Shown here: piece by piece, positions 22,737-32,925 of the stretch
Position numbering within the stretch: position 1 is the first letter of the stretch
Layout: the number at the start of each line of letters is the position of its first letter
Assembly (NCBI RefSeq): GCF_017355835.1
Contig: NZ_JAFEWF010000006.1
Coordinates: 186,001 to 250,000, forward strand
From: Desertivirga brevis
Lineage (GTDB): Bacteria > Bacteroidota > Bacteroidia > Sphingobacteriales > Sphingobacteriaceae
Reading direction: 5' to 3'
Length of the DNA: 64,000 bases
Program-made: the position numbers and the translations under genes
The notes under the pieces: generated by a model
The model's input: the letters and a program-made list of their open reading frames with translations, nothing else
Database searches by the model: none
Told to the model about the DNA's origin: nothing

Positions 22737-23585
22737 TTACAATTGCTCGATCTCCTCTTTACTAAGGCCGGTCATCTCTATCATTTCAGAAAGAGAAGTG
22801 CCCTTCTTCTTCATCTTGCGTGCTATTTCAAGCGCTTTTTCCTGTTTACCTTCCACCTTACCTTGTTGCAAACCTTGTTCAATTGCGCGCCACCGGCTTG
22901 TTCTTAACTGTACGATCCTGGTACCATAGTGATATTTCCGGTGCAAATCCGGAGGATTGAAATTTTTGTTGTCCCATCGGGCTTTTAAACTGGCATCGTA
23001 CATCTTCTTTTCCTCCTTATTTAATTTACTGTATTCTGCTATATTAAACAAATTCTCAAAAATTGAGTTGGGAAGAAGTGCTGGTATTTGCATCATTTGG
23101 CTGAGATGCTTCAGCAAATAAAGCCACCAGTCAAGATTACTTTCCAGTTCCTCCTCCGTCTTTACAAATTAGCTAATTCAATAAATGTGAAACCTAGTTT
23201 ATCGTAAAAAATATCTCGTGTGTCCCTGTTACACAAGCAAATATCATGCAAGTACCCCTCGTTCTCAGCCTTCGATACGGTGAAGTTCTCCAAAAGCGAA
23301 ATCACATAAACTTCCTTTAGTTCATAGTTCCATACTCGCCGATTTCGCTTAGATACCTGCTCGCAGATAAGTTTGGAAGCATAAGTCGAACGTGGCTCCG
23401 CCAAGTTCCTCTGTCTCACCAGGATGTTAGTTTTGGTTGTATACCAAATCGGTTATGATTTTCTGGCCACGAAGCACCTGATTCAGCAGATGTATCAGAA
23501 GTTGCTTATCTCCGCCTTCTCCAAAGATTCGTTTGAAGGCGACATCTACCATCGGGTCTATATAGCGGCCGGGGATGACTCTCAT
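22737..23585 (-). pseudogene. Broken PD-(D/E)XK nuclease family transposase (PDDEXK_2 type)
   Basis: On the minus strand, the start at 23585 gives the typical opening (RYIDPMVDVAFKRIFG, then LLIHLLNQVLRGQ), but the frame stops after VYNQN at about 23449. The next recognisable piece (TYASKLICEQVSKRNRRVWN, from about 23420) would normally come about 60 residues later, so the segment with the catalytic D and E-x-Q/K is gone. A further one-base loss near 23168 shifts the frame between ELAN and VKTEEELE. The C-terminal part (KMYDASLKARWDN ... GLSKEEIEQL) is intact from 23117. It cannot be an active nuclease. Confidence 0.8.
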
Positions 23586-23686
23586 ATTGAAGTGATTTGG
23601 TTAAATAGCTAAATTAGTGGAATCGAGACGCGGGAAAATGATTTTAATCACTAACAACCCTGTATAATAGGACAAGAATCCTTAGG

Positions 23687-23767
23687 ATGAAAAGCATAAA
23701 AACCTTATTTATAATAACTCTTTTGTCGATCAACATTTCTTATGGTCAGCGGAAAACGTTGTTTTAA
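23687..23767 (+). other. Possible leader-only remnant with signal peptide
   Basis: A 26-codon frame starts MKSIKTLFIITLLSINISYGQ, a good Sec signal with a cleavage-like end, then stops after five more residues. It is probably the 5' scrap of a lost secreted-protein gene. The region from 23768 to 23940 shows no continuation that I can recognise. Confidence 0.35.
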
Positions 23768-23952
23768 CAGGCTTTTTTCATCGATACTACCTGAGAAAAG
23801 TAATTCAACAAAAGGATACTAGCGTGAAACTAGAAGAATTTTATGATTAGATCGCCGAGATTTTAAGCAGAAGAGCGTAATCAAAATTCCCTTATCGACT
23901 ATTTATATTTTTTTTATTATTATCTTTTGGTTATTAAAATATTTAAGTAAGT

Positions 23953-24010
23953 TTAACATTGTTAAGTTTTTGCTTCATCTATCAATCAAAATTAATATAA
24001 CTTAACTTTG
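23953..24010 (+). promoter_or_regulatory. Possible promoter of the sigma/FecR genes
   Basis: TAACTTTG at 24003-24010 fits the Bacteroidota -7 consensus TAnnTTTG. A 13-base palindrome (TTAACATTGTTAA, 23953-23965) lies about 40 bases upstream. I do not find a properly spaced -33 TTTG, so support is weak. It would leave a leader of about 180 bases before 24197. Confidence 0.3.
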
Positions 24011-24196
24011 AGGCTAAATTTTCAAGAAATACCGTTTTTTATTACGTGTATTAGCGGTGTTTAGGTGTTTTTTCTGTAATTTTCGTAGGTTTAAATTTAA
24101 ATTTACTTCGAAAAAGAAAAAAGCGACAGTATAAAAAGTAATTCTGAACAAGAAATAAAGGAAATTAAGGCAGTTAGGAATTTTTATTAGAAGCTT

Positions 24197-24847
24197 ATGA
24201 TGAGTCCTGTAATAGATCTGCAGATCAATCCGGTAGTTAATAACAGTGAGATATCGGTGGAGGATAAAGAGAGGGCTTTGCTTCAGAAGGTTGCAGAGGG
24301 AGATGAAATTGCATTCAGAAGTTTTTTTTACAAATACCTTCCTCTTCTGCTACCCTATGTAAAGAAGTTTACCAAATCAGACCTGGGTGCTGAAGAAGTG
24401 ATCCAGAATGCTTTTTTAAGAGTTTGGCTAAACCGGGAAAAGCTTGGCGAGATTAATAATACTAAAGCATGGCTCTTCAGATATGTCTCGAATGAATGCT
24501 TAAGCTATCTTCGAACGGAAAAAAGAAAGAGAGCGGAGGACCTGGAAAGCTGTAACCTCGACACCATTCCTTCAATACGTAAAGATTGTACCAACGAACA
24601 GCTTCAGCTGAATGAAGTGAATCATTTGATCAACCAGGCGGTCGAACTTTTACCTGCCCAGAGGAAGAAGATTTTCCAAATGAGCCGCACTGAAGGACTT
24701 TCCATTCCTGAAATAGCTTCTCAGCTTGATCTTTCAGCAAATACAGTGAAGAACACTCTTGTTACCTCTTTGAAATTTATACGCGAGTTCTTAAGCTCAC
24801 ATGGCTATCATTTCAGCATTTTCCTGCTACTCTTCTTAAAAAAATAA
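24197..24847 (+). CDS. ECF RNA polymerase sigma factor
   Basis: This 216-residue protein is an RpoE-type sigma factor of the Bacteroidetes expansion. Region 2 (about residues 28-100) is clear: EIAFRSFFYKYLPLLLPYVK, then GAEEVIQNAFLRVWLNRE and KAWLFRYVSNECLSYLR. Region 4 (about 145-200) has AVELLPAQRKKIFQMSRTEG with a helix-turn-helix SIPEIASQLDLSANTVKN. It has a short hydrophobic C-terminus (FSIFLLLFLKK). It is followed by its FecR-type anti-sigma factor and a SusC gene with a signalling domain, the usual outer-membrane signalling arrangement. It should direct transcription of the glycan locus. Confidence 0.95.
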   Translation: MMSPVIDLQINPVVNNSEISVEDKERALLQKVAEGDEIAFRSFFYKYLPLLLPYVKKFTKSDLGAEEVIQNAFLRVWLNREKLGEINNTKAWLFRYVSNECLSYLRTEKRKRAEDLESCNLDTIPSIRKDCTNEQLQLNEVNHLINQAVELLPAQRKKIFQMSRTEGLSIPEIASQLDLSANTVKNTLVTSLKFIREFLSSHGYHFSIFLLLFLKK

Positions 24848-24921
24848 AAATATTTTATTTCCTGATAGTCCTTGTTCCTTCTACCGGCTTCTTAGCTATA
24901 TAGAGACGAAGAAAGAACGAC

Positions 24922-26115
24922 ATGGATCAACAAAGAATCAAATATCTGCTTGAAAAGTTTTCCCGCGATGAACTGGTGGGAGATGAAGCAGAGGAATTTT
25001 TGACCCTCGTTTCTAATGCTCCCGAATCTTTCCTTCCGGATGTTTTTGAGGACCTTGATCGCATACCTCATGGAAGAATTTCTGAAAATAGATGGGATAG
25101 GATTGTTGACAGTATAGTGTCTGTCGATAAGCAGGAGCGGGTTCCTCAAAGAAGAAATAGATCTTTATCTCTATATCAATGGATTTCCGCAGTTGCTGCG
25201 ATTATACTGATCATCTCTTTCTCAGTTAAACTATTCCTTGATAATAGTAAAGGAGCTGGCCCTGCGAGTGCCACAACTACTCGTGACGTCCAGCCTGGCA
25301 GTAACAAAGCCGTCCTGACCCTGGGCGACGGAAAGAAGATCATCCTGGATGATAGCCAGATTGGATTGATCTCAAAAGGTGGGACTACGGAGGTGATCAA
25401 AAAACGGGATGGACAATTACAGATAAATGCTTCAGCTCTTGGATCTGCAGGAACTTCCTCAATGATGGAAGTCTCTACGCCACGTGGTGGTACCTACCAG
25501 GTGATATTACCTGATCAATCCGTTGTCTGGTTAAATGCTGCTTCTACTATTCGTTTCCCCTCAGTATTTAGTAAAAGCGAACGACTGGTTGAAATTGACG
25601 GCGAGGCTTACTTTGAAATTAAGAAGGCTTACCATCAGGGCAGGAGGATCCCCTTCAGGGTGAAGTCGGGAGTTCAAACAGTAGAAGTATTGGGTACTCA
25701 TTTCAATATCAATGCTTACAAGGAAGAAGGAGTTCTAAAAACTACTCTTTTAGAGGGTAGTGTCAGGGTGCACACTGGAGCCGGTTCCAAACTTTTGAAA
25801 CCCGGGCAGCAGTCGGTTATAGGGCCTAAAGGGGCTGTAGAGATCTATGAAACCGATACAGAGGAAGCTGTTGCCTGGAAAAATAGTGCATTCTTATTTA
25901 ATGAGCTCGAGATAAATGAGGTTATGAGACAAGTGGCACGATGGTATGATATACAGGTTGTTTTCGAAGATAGCTTGCCGGAGGAGCATTACAACGGCTA
26001 TATCTCCCGAAATGTGCCTATTTCAAATGTGCTTAAAATGCTGGAAGAAACCGGCGATCTGACCTTCCGGATAAATAACGGAACAGTATATATCAAGGCA
26101 AAAAAGAAAAGATAA
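24922..26115 (+). CDS. FecR-family anti-sigma factor
   Basis: This 397-residue protein has a cytoplasmic N-terminus that would bind the sigma factor, one transmembrane helix (about residues 84-104, WISAVAAIILIISFSVKLFL), a periplasmic FecR domain (about 170-275, with VSTPRGGTYQVILPDQSVVWLN and DGEAYFEI) and a C-terminal DUF4974 domain (about 320-395, AFLFNELEINEVMRQVARWY). It passes the signal from the SusC N-terminal domain to the sigma factor. It starts 74 bases after the sigma gene. Confidence 0.95.
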   Translation: MDQQRIKYLLEKFSRDELVGDEAEEFLTLVSNAPESFLPDVFEDLDRIPHGRISENRWDRIVDSIVSVDKQERVPQRRNRSLSLYQWISAVAAIILIISFSVKLFLDNSKGAGPASATTTRDVQPGSNKAVLTLGDGKKIILDDSQIGLISKGGTTEVIKKRDGQLQINASALGSAGTSSMMEVSTPRGGTYQVILPDQSVVWLNAASTIRFPSVFSKSERLVEIDGEAYFEIKKAYHQGRRIPFRVKSGVQTVEVLGTHFNINAYKEEGVLKTTLLEGSVRVHTGAGSKLLKPGQQSVIGPKGAVEIYETDTEEAVAWKNSAFLFNELEINEVMRQVARWYDIQVVFEDSLPEEHYNGYISRNVPISNVLKMLEETGDLTFRINNGTVYIKAKKKR

Positions 26116-26304
26116 TTAATGATCAGAATATGAAAAGAACAGGTACGTAACAAAACGGGAGATCTGACAAAAAGAATTCCGCCCAGGCGCCAACCAGAGC
26201 GGAATAGTATAACTGTTTCTGAACAAACAGTCCGTTTGGATCATCCCAGAGAAAAATTACTCCACAACTTATTAAGGTTAATAACCCAAACAAAAAACAA
26301 ATGT

Positions 26305-29300
26305 ATGAAATGTAACCAGCTTTTCTGCCTTGTCTGGCAGAAATCTCATGGCTATGCTAAACGGCCTCCTGCCCGAAATCTCTTTCGCCTCATGAAAATT
26401 ACCGGAATTTTGCTTCTAGTTTTCAGCCTGCAAGTGAGCGCATCTGTTTATTCACAGCAAGTGGCACTAAATCTGAAAGACGCAACTTTACAGAGCGCCT
26501 TTACCCAAATCCGTAAACAAACAGGCTATTTTTTCCTCTACAAAACTGAAAATCTCAGGAATAAGAAGGTAAGTATTAATAAAGCCGGACAACTTCCTGC
26601 TGTGCTTACCGAACTACTCGATGGTCTGGATCTTACTTTTACTATTCAGGATAAAACGATCCTAATAAAGAAGGCGCTTGCCGAACAGGCGGAAATGCGT
26701 CCTGATTCAAAAAATATCGATGTAACCGGTAAGGTGACGGATGAAAAGGGGGTGGCACTGCCGGGAGCTTCAATAAAAATAAAAGGTACTACAACTGGAA
26801 CCTCTGCTAATAATGAGGGGCAGTTCACTCTTCGTAATGTCCCTGAAAACGCAATATTAAACATCTCTTTTACTGGTTTTGATACACAGGAAATACGATT
26901 AAACGGAAGGACCTCCATTACTGTAGCACTAAAAGAGCAACCCACACAGCTAAATCAGGTAGTGGTGGTGGGTTATGGCACCCAGAGAAAGGGTAGCGTA
27001 ACGGGTTCAATTGTGCAGATCGACTCGAAAGAGTTGAAAACTGCTCCTACGGCTAATCTCTCTTCCATGTTGCAGGGACGCTTACCGGGTTTGGTAACCC
27101 GCCAGACGAGCGGACAGCCTGGTGTTGATGGATCTTCTTTACTGGTGCGAGGGTATAGTACAACAGCTAATAGCAGTCCCCTGATCATTGTTGACGGTAT
27201 TGAAAGAGAGTTTCCGGCTGTAAACCCGGATGAAATTGAATCCATTACAGTACTGAAAGATGCTTCTTCGATAGCTGTTTATGGGGTAAGAGGAGCCAAT
27301 GGTGTAATTCTGGTGACTACCAAAAGGGGTGCAATTCAAAAGCCAACCATCAGTTACAACTCGGCCTTGTCCTTAAGTAAGAACACCAATTTTCCCAACT
27401 TTCTGAATGCGTCTGAATACGCTACATGGTTTAACCGGGCACAGGAGTTGGATGGGGTGAATGAAGCGGGAAGAAGGTTCACCTCTGAGGAGATCAACCG
27501 GATCACTAATGGAGATCCTCAAGGGATATTTACCAATACAGATTGGTTCGACTTATTATTCAAAAGCTCGGCTCCTGTTTATACGAATAACCTTTCGCTT
27601 ACGGGAGGAACAGAGCAATACAAATATTTTGTGTCTGTAGGCGCCTATAACCAGCAGGGTATTATAGATCGTACTTCATACAATCGCTATAATGTAAGGG
27701 CTAATCTGGATGCGAACGTTACTAAAAGTCTGAGCACTACGGTGATGCTTGCTTTAAAAGATGATGCAGCGAAAGAACCGGGACTAAGTCCAGGGATAGG
27801 TAATGACTATGCATCGATCTTCAGTCAGGCGATGATGTCTTATCCTTTCCTTCCTGCCTATAATTCTGCAGGAATGCCTATAGGTAGTTTAAATGCTGCT
27901 AATGGTAACCAGAATCCATTAGCCGCCCGTGATCTGTCGGGCGACAATGAAACCCGTGGCAGTCGCTTTCAGGGCAGTATTGCCTTAAACTATAATCTGC
28001 CGGCTGTTAAGGGACTAAGCTTTAAAATGAATGCGGCTTTTGACAAGGGCTACACCATGAAAAAAGCCAGCCTGCTACCTTATAAACTTTCGGTTTACAA
28101 TAATGCCCAAAAGAGCTTTGCTGAAGCATTTGCCCGCCATGCACAATCTGGAGATGCACAGGTGAACCAGTGGTTTAATAACAGCTGGCAAACTACACTT
28201 CAGCCTTCCATAAATTATAAGGGGTCATTTAATAAGCATAACGTAAATGCTTTGCTCCTTTACGAATATATGAGGAATGATGCGGAGTCGCTTTCAGGAG
28301 GACGACGGGGTTATCCGATAACCGACATTATGGATCTGAACTTCGGCGAGGAGGTAATTGCGAACCTGGTAAGAGGGGGACATAGTATGTATAACAGGGC
28401 AGGTTATGTAACCCGCCTGAATTATGACTTCGCAGGGAAATACCTGCTTGAACTTACAGGACGTTATGACGGTACTCCTAAATTGCCGGAGGACACCCGC
28501 TGGGGTTTCTTCCCTGCGGTGTCTGCAGGATGGCGTCTGTCGGAAGAACCTTTCTTTAAAAACTTTGCTCCTTTTGTCGAGAACCTGAAATTACGTGCTT
28601 CTGTAGGTAAATTGGGTAATGATCGCATAGGAGATTACCAATACCTGCGTACCTTGGGACTTGGAGCGGGTCCGGTGGTTATGATCGGTGATAAGCTCTC
28701 AAGACCTCTTAATGTAACACAGTTCCCCAACCCGAATATTAAGTGGGAAACCACTACAACCTATAACGGAGGTTTGGAAGCCAGTTTGTGGCGCGGCAAG
28801 CTTGGTATAGAGGCTGATGCCTTTTACAGGGTAACTAAAGATATCCTTCAAGCTCAAAGTAACCAAATGCCGGCGTCCCTGGGCGGCTACTATGCAAGTA
28901 CAGTAAACTCGGGTGTGGTTGACGGTAGGGGCGTTGAGCTGGTATTGAGACATAATAACAGGATAGGCAATATTGACTACTTCTTGAAAGGGAATTTTGC
29001 CTGGGCGAAAAGCAGGATCATAGAGCTAACTGAGGACGCTAATATTCCGGATTATATGCGCAGGACAGGAAAGCCTATTGGGGTGAAATTCGGTTTTGTG
29101 GCAGATGGACTGTTCCAAAGTCAGGAAGAGATCGACAACAGCGCATTGTTTGGGCCAACTCGCGTAGGTGAGGTGAAGTTGAAGGACCTTAATGGCGATG
29201 GTAAGATCACCTTTGATCAGGACTGGACGGTGATAGGTCGTAGCGATCTGCCAGAGATCATGTTCGGCTTGAACGCCGGAGCAAGTTTTAAAGGTTTTGA

Positions 29301-29757
29301 TTTTAACGTGTTCTTTCAAGGGGCTGCCCGTTCTGATGTAGCTTTATCCGGTTTATATGCAGATAAAGGGGTATATGATAATACCTTTTACACCATGGCC
29401 TTCTATCAGGATGGAAACTCTCCAAAATACCTTGTTGAGGATGCCTGGACTCCTGAAAATACGGATGCGAAATACCCGCGATTGAGTACCATTGCTACTC
29501 AAAGTGGTGGTAAGTTCTCCTCATGGTGGATTAAAGACGGAGCTTATTTGCGACTCAAGAGTATCCAATTGGGTTATTCCCTTCCAAAATCAGTAGTGCA
29601 GAGATTAAACATTCAAGGACTGCGGTTCCAGCTTTCAGGTAGTAATTTGTTCACTCTCAGTGGTCTTGATTACCTGGATCCTGAAATGCCGAGTGTAAAT
29701 CAGGGCTATTATCCGCAGCAAAAGCTTTACGAGTTTGGTTTGAATTTAACCTTATAA
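26305..29757 (+). CDS. SusC/RagA-family TonB-dependent receptor with STN domain
   Basis: I prefer ATG 26305 (MKCNQLFC) to the upstream in-frame ATG 26236, because it puts a normal length before the signal helix (MKITGILLLVFSLQVSASVYSQ). The product is about 1150 residues. After the signal come an STN signalling domain (LKDATLQSAFTQIRKQTGYF), a carboxypeptidase-like domain (VTGKVTDEKGVALPGASI), the plug with the SusC signature (PLIIVDGIEREF, then VLKDASSIAVYGVRGANGVI) and a beta-barrel to the C-terminal strand. It imports glycan fragments across the outer membrane with SusD, and its STN domain signals to the FecR/sigma pair upstream. Confidence 0.93.
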   Translation: MKCNQLFCLVWQKSHGYAKRPPARNLFRLMKITGILLLVFSLQVSASVYSQQVALNLKDATLQSAFTQIRKQTGYFFLYKTENLRNKKVSINKAGQLPAVLTELLDGLDLTFTIQDKTILIKKALAEQAEMRPDSKNIDVTGKVTDEKGVALPGASIKIKGTTTGTSANNEGQFTLRNVPENAILNISFTGFDTQEIRLNGRTSITVALKEQPTQLNQVVVVGYGTQRKGSVTGSIVQIDSKELKTAPTANLSSMLQGRLPGLVTRQTSGQPGVDGSSLLVRGYSTTANSSPLIIVDGIEREFPAVNPDEIESITVLKDASSIAVYGVRGANGVILVTTKRGAIQKPTISYNSALSLSKNTNFPNFLNASEYATWFNRAQELDGVNEAGRRFTSEEINRITNGDPQGIFTNTDWFDLLFKSSAPVYTNNLSLTGGTEQYKYFVSVGAYNQQGIIDRTSYNRYNVRANLDANVTKSLSTTVMLALKDDAAKEPGLSPGIGNDYASIFSQAMMSYPFLPAYNSAGMPIGSLNAANGNQNPLAARDLSGDNETRGSRFQGSIALNYNLPAVKGLSFKMNAAFDKGYTMKKASLLPYKLSVYNNAQKSFAEAFARHAQSGDAQVNQWFNNSWQTTLQPSINYKGSFNKHNVNALLLYEYMRNDAESLSGGRRGYPITDIMDLNFGEEVIANLVRGGHSMYNRAGYVTRLNYDFAGKYLLELTGRYDGTPKLPEDTRWGFFPAVSAGWRLSEEPFFKNFAPFVENLKLRASVGKLGNDRIGDYQYLRTLGLGAGPVVMIGDKLSRPLNVTQFPNPNIKWETTTTYNGGLEASLWRGKLGIEADAFYRVTKDILQAQSNQMPASLGGYYASTVNSGVVDGRGVELVLRHNNRIGNIDYFLKGNFAWAKSRIIELTEDANIPDYMRRTGKPIGVKFGFVADGLFQSQEEIDNSALFGPTRVGEVKLKDLNGDGKITFDQDWTVIGRSDLPEIMFGLNAGASFKGFDFNVFFQGAARSDVALSGLYADKGVYDNTFYTMAFYQDGNSPKYLVEDAWTPENTDAKYPRLSTIATQSGGKFSSWWIKDGAYLRLKSIQLGYSLPKSVVQRLNIQGLRFQLSGSNLFTLSGLDYLDPEMPSVNQGYYPQQKLYEFGLNLTL

Positions 29758-29841
29758 CGATCTGAAATTGAAGCTTAAGTGGATATCCTTCACAAGATAA
29801 ATTGCTTAGCAGCTTCAGAAACATCATAACATATTATTGAG

Positions 29842-31437
29842 ATGAAGATAAAAAATATTATCGGCGGACTTTTGATGGCTGGCTTGTTTCTTCAGGCTGC
29901 CTGTAAAGTAGACCCTGAGCTTACCTCAGTGTACGAAGAGTCGGTGGGTTGGACGAGTGAGGCTAACCTGGAGCTTTCATTGAATAAGTTCTACCCTCTT
30001 ATAGGTCAATCTTATTACGAACCCCATATTACCCAGGATGCTTTTTCGGATATCTTAAAGATGAATATTCCGAATGCTAATCCTAATCTTTTTGTGCTCG
30101 GCTCTTCATTGATCACGCCCGGCTCAAATCCCCTGGGAAACTGGGATAATGCCTATACCTGGGTAAGGAATTGTAACGAGTTTCTTGACGGTCTGAGAAA
30201 GAATGGCAATAAGCTTCCTGAAGCCACAACGAAAAGGGCAGAGGCTGAAGTCAGGTTTTTCAGAGCGCATGTATACTTCGAGCTTGCTAAAAGGTATGGA
30301 GCCAGTGTGATCTTGTTAAAGGATCTACCTACAGAGGCTTACCATGCCAGAAGTGCTCCAGATGAGGTTTGGAACTTTATCGCTGAGGATCTTGACTACG
30401 CGGCACTTCATCTCCCCCCAACGGTGGAGGCCTCACGTAGAGGAAAATTAACAAAAGGCGCAGCTTTCGGACTTAAAGCGCGTGCAATGTTGTATGCTAA
30501 ACGGTGGAAAGCTTCATCGGATGCAGTTCTGGAACTGGAGAAACTGGGGCTTTATGATCTTTTCCCCAACTATGAACAGCTCTTTAATCAGAAGAGATCT
30601 TCCCCCGTTGAGAATAAGGAGAGTATTCTTGAATTTGGGTATAAGTCGCCCGACTTTGGCTATTCCTTTGATTATTTCTACGCGCCTCCGGGAGATAGGG
30701 GATACGCTCAGGTAAGTCCCACTGAAAACCTGGTTTCAGCATATGAGATGGCGGATGGTACTAAGTTCGACTGGAAAAACCCGGCCCATGCTGCTAATCC
30801 TTATGTGAACCGTGAACCACGTTTTTATGCCTCTATTCTTTTTAACGGTGCCTCATGGAAGGGCCGCACGGTGGAAACTTTCGTTGGCGGGGCTGATGGT
30901 TATGCTATCGGTGGTGGTACAACCTCAACCGGATATTACATGAAAAAGTTCCTGGATGGTAGCATTAAAACTCAGACCGAGGGCTTTCGTGCAGGTGAAC
31001 TCACCTTCTACTTTATGCGCTATGCTGAAGTCCTGCTTATTTATGCTGAGGCTATGGCCGAGCAGAATAATCTTGAGGAAGCACTTAGGGCTTTAAACAA
31101 GGTAAGGGCAAGGGCCGGCTTTACAAACCTGCTTACTGCCGGAAGTAAAGATGATTTTATGAAATTATTGGTACATGAAAGGATGGTTGAACTTGCTTTT
31201 GAAGGTCATCGTTTCTGGGACCTTCGCCGCTGGGGAATGGCACCAACCGTTCTAAATGGTACTAATGTTACGGGTACCAAGATAACCAGGAATGCCAACG
31301 GAACATTTACTTACGAACAAGTGGATGCCGACAATGGCAAGAAAAGGATTTACCCGGCAAGATACAACCGCTTTCCGATCCCTGCATCTGAGATCCAGCG
31401 TAATCCATTGATAGAACAATTTGATGAGTGGAAATAA
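29842..31437 (+). CDS. SusD/RagB-family glycan-binding lipoprotein
   Basis: This 531-residue lipoprotein has a signal ending in LQAAC, and the SusD helical framework follows: TPR-like segments around residues 110-230 (EAEVRFFRAHVYFELAKRYG), then the C-terminal SusD signature (YFMRYAEVLLIYAEAMAEQN, then ALNKVRARAG and FEGHRFWDLRRWG). It forms the lid of the SusC channel and binds the substrate at the cell surface. It begins 84 bases after the SusC gene. Confidence 0.93.
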   Translation: MKIKNIIGGLLMAGLFLQAACKVDPELTSVYEESVGWTSEANLELSLNKFYPLIGQSYYEPHITQDAFSDILKMNIPNANPNLFVLGSSLITPGSNPLGNWDNAYTWVRNCNEFLDGLRKNGNKLPEATTKRAEAEVRFFRAHVYFELAKRYGASVILLKDLPTEAYHARSAPDEVWNFIAEDLDYAALHLPPTVEASRRGKLTKGAAFGLKARAMLYAKRWKASSDAVLELEKLGLYDLFPNYEQLFNQKRSSPVENKESILEFGYKSPDFGYSFDYFYAPPGDRGYAQVSPTENLVSAYEMADGTKFDWKNPAHAANPYVNREPRFYASILFNGASWKGRTVETFVGGADGYAIGGGTTSTGYYMKKFLDGSIKTQTEGFRAGELTFYFMRYAEVLLIYAEAMAEQNNLEEALRALNKVRARAGFTNLLTAGSKDDFMKLLVHERMVELAFEGHRFWDLRRWGMAPTVLNGTNVTGTKITRNANGTFTYEQVDADNGKKRIYPARYNRFPIPASEIQRNPLIEQFDEWK

Positions 31438-31447
31438 ATCAAGCACA

Positions 31448-32842
31448 ATGAAAACAAGGAATTTACTATATATGCTATGCTCGCTGCCGCTGATCTTTGC
31501 GTCATGCGAGAAAGTGGACCTGAGAAAAGGGCAGCTTCAGGAAAAAGGCTTACTGAATTTCTCGGTTTCTATACCAGGTCAGGCTACTGAATACTCAGCT
31601 ACGATCGCTGGACCATACAAGGATGGTGACACTGTTTATGTGAAGGTGCCCACAACAGAAGAGGCTCCGTTAAATGTAACGGCTTTAAAGCCAAAGGCAA
31701 GTCTCGAAAATAACAGCAGGATGATTCCGGCACTGAACGGAACGGTAGACTTTTCCAAACCCCTGGAGGTTACCGTGATCAACGGAGCAGGGGAGAGTAG
31801 GAAGCATATTATAAAGGTAGTCCCTACCTTACCGCGCACCACTTTCAGTAAATCGTGGTTTAAAAATTCCCAGGATCTAGGTGTTCTTCGTACCAATATC
31901 CCAGGTATCGCTGTTGTAGACAATAACTTGCTTGTGGCTGACTTTAACGCTGGTAGTACGGTGCTTGAGGCTGGAGTGAAAGTCTATGATCGCACAACGG
32001 GTACCTTCAAGAAAAATATTGCTCCACCTACAACGTATTGTATGCAAGTTGTTGCAGATGATGCCGAGCATTTTATCGTGAATCGTTACAATATCTATAG
32101 TGCAGGTTTTGTGGTTTACCGATATGATAATATAGATGCAGCACCGGTACAGATCCTGAACTATACGGCCGCACAGGGTTGCCCTGTGAACCTTGGTCGG
32201 AAGGTGACTGTAAAAGGTAACATTAAACAGGGTAGGGCTTTCGTTTATGCCACCACGAACGGTAATAATGATATTTACTACTGGCAGTTCCAGGATGGTG
32301 TTCCGGTAAATAATCTGCCAACCATTCTTAAGTATGCAGGCGCGCCTGCCTGGACTTTCGCAAACGTTGAGCGAAAATCCCTTGATGATAATTCAGATCA
32401 TTACCTTACCTATTGTAATTACGTATCTCCCGATGCAAGTCTGGCCCAGGGAAGTCGTTTCCTGCAGTTCAATACGTCTATGGATGTAATTCAGATGAAT
32501 ACACAGAACCATTACTATAAGATCCTCGACTTTGAAGTGTTTGAAATAGGTAAAACGGTATTTATGGCTGCCCTAACACAGGGGTATTATGCATGGGATG
32601 CTACTCATATTAAGGTTTATGATATTACGGATCCTGAAAAGATGAAGTTAGTATCGGGTGCAGAGGGGTACACCGATTTCATGCTCTTCACCTCTGAAGC
32701 GTATGGCGGTACAAACTATAACCGCTGGGGTGATATTGCAGTATCTGTTAACGGAAATACGATTGATATTTACGGGAGTATGGCCACCAATGCTGCTTCA
32801 ACTGCCGGGGTAATGGCTTACCGGATGAAGTATAACCCTTAA
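31448..32842 (+). CDS. DUF5018-like surface lipoprotein of glycan locus
   Basis: I set the start at ATG 31448 (MKTRNLLYMLCSLPLIFASC); the frame also extends into the end of the SusD gene. A lipobox FASC follows the signal. Residues 35-125 resemble a DUF5018-type immunoglobulin-like domain (LLNFSVSIPGQATEYSATI ... HIIKVVP). The rest looks like a beta-propeller-type binding domain (about 150-460, repeated strands such as NNLLVADFNAGST and GVKVYDRTTGTF). In this place, after SusD, surface glycan-binding proteins are normal. It is probably an accessory glycan binder. Confidence 0.75.
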   Translation: MKTRNLLYMLCSLPLIFASCEKVDLRKGQLQEKGLLNFSVSIPGQATEYSATIAGPYKDGDTVYVKVPTTEEAPLNVTALKPKASLENNSRMIPALNGTVDFSKPLEVTVINGAGESRKHIIKVVPTLPRTTFSKSWFKNSQDLGVLRTNIPGIAVVDNNLLVADFNAGSTVLEAGVKVYDRTTGTFKKNIAPPTTYCMQVVADDAEHFIVNRYNIYSAGFVVYRYDNIDAAPVQILNYTAAQGCPVNLGRKVTVKGNIKQGRAFVYATTNGNNDIYYWQFQDGVPVNNLPTILKYAGAPAWTFANVERKSLDDNSDHYLTYCNYVSPDASLAQGSRFLQFNTSMDVIQMNTQNHYYKILDFEVFEIGKTVFMAALTQGYYAWDATHIKVYDITDPEKMKLVSGAEGYTDFMLFTSEAYGGTNYNRWGDIAVSVNGNTIDIYGSMATNAASTAGVMAYRMKYNP

Positions 32843-32865
32843 TACAAACGATTTATAATTCAACG

Positions 32866-32893
32866 AAAGGTTCCGGAGCTTCCGGACCTTTTA
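32866..32893 (+). terminator. Possible attenuator or terminator after the binding proteins
   Basis: AAAGGTTCCGGA and TCCGGACCTTTT form a stem of about 11 pairs with a very short loop, followed by a T-rich tract. It may lower expression of the enzymes after 32926 relative to SusCD. Confidence 0.6.
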
Positions 32894-32925
32894 TCCTCTT
32901 TTTTAATCGGCTTTAAAAGTACGAC

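Noticed and set aside
1..24000. An integrated prophage or conjugative element
   Set aside because: No integrase, capsid, portal, tail, relaxase or attachment-site duplication was seen; DUF5675 and small membrane genes alone do not support it.
26236..26304. Upstream ATG for the SusC gene
   Set aside because: It adds 23 residues before an already long signal region; ATG 26305 gives a more usual layout. The earlier start is not excluded.
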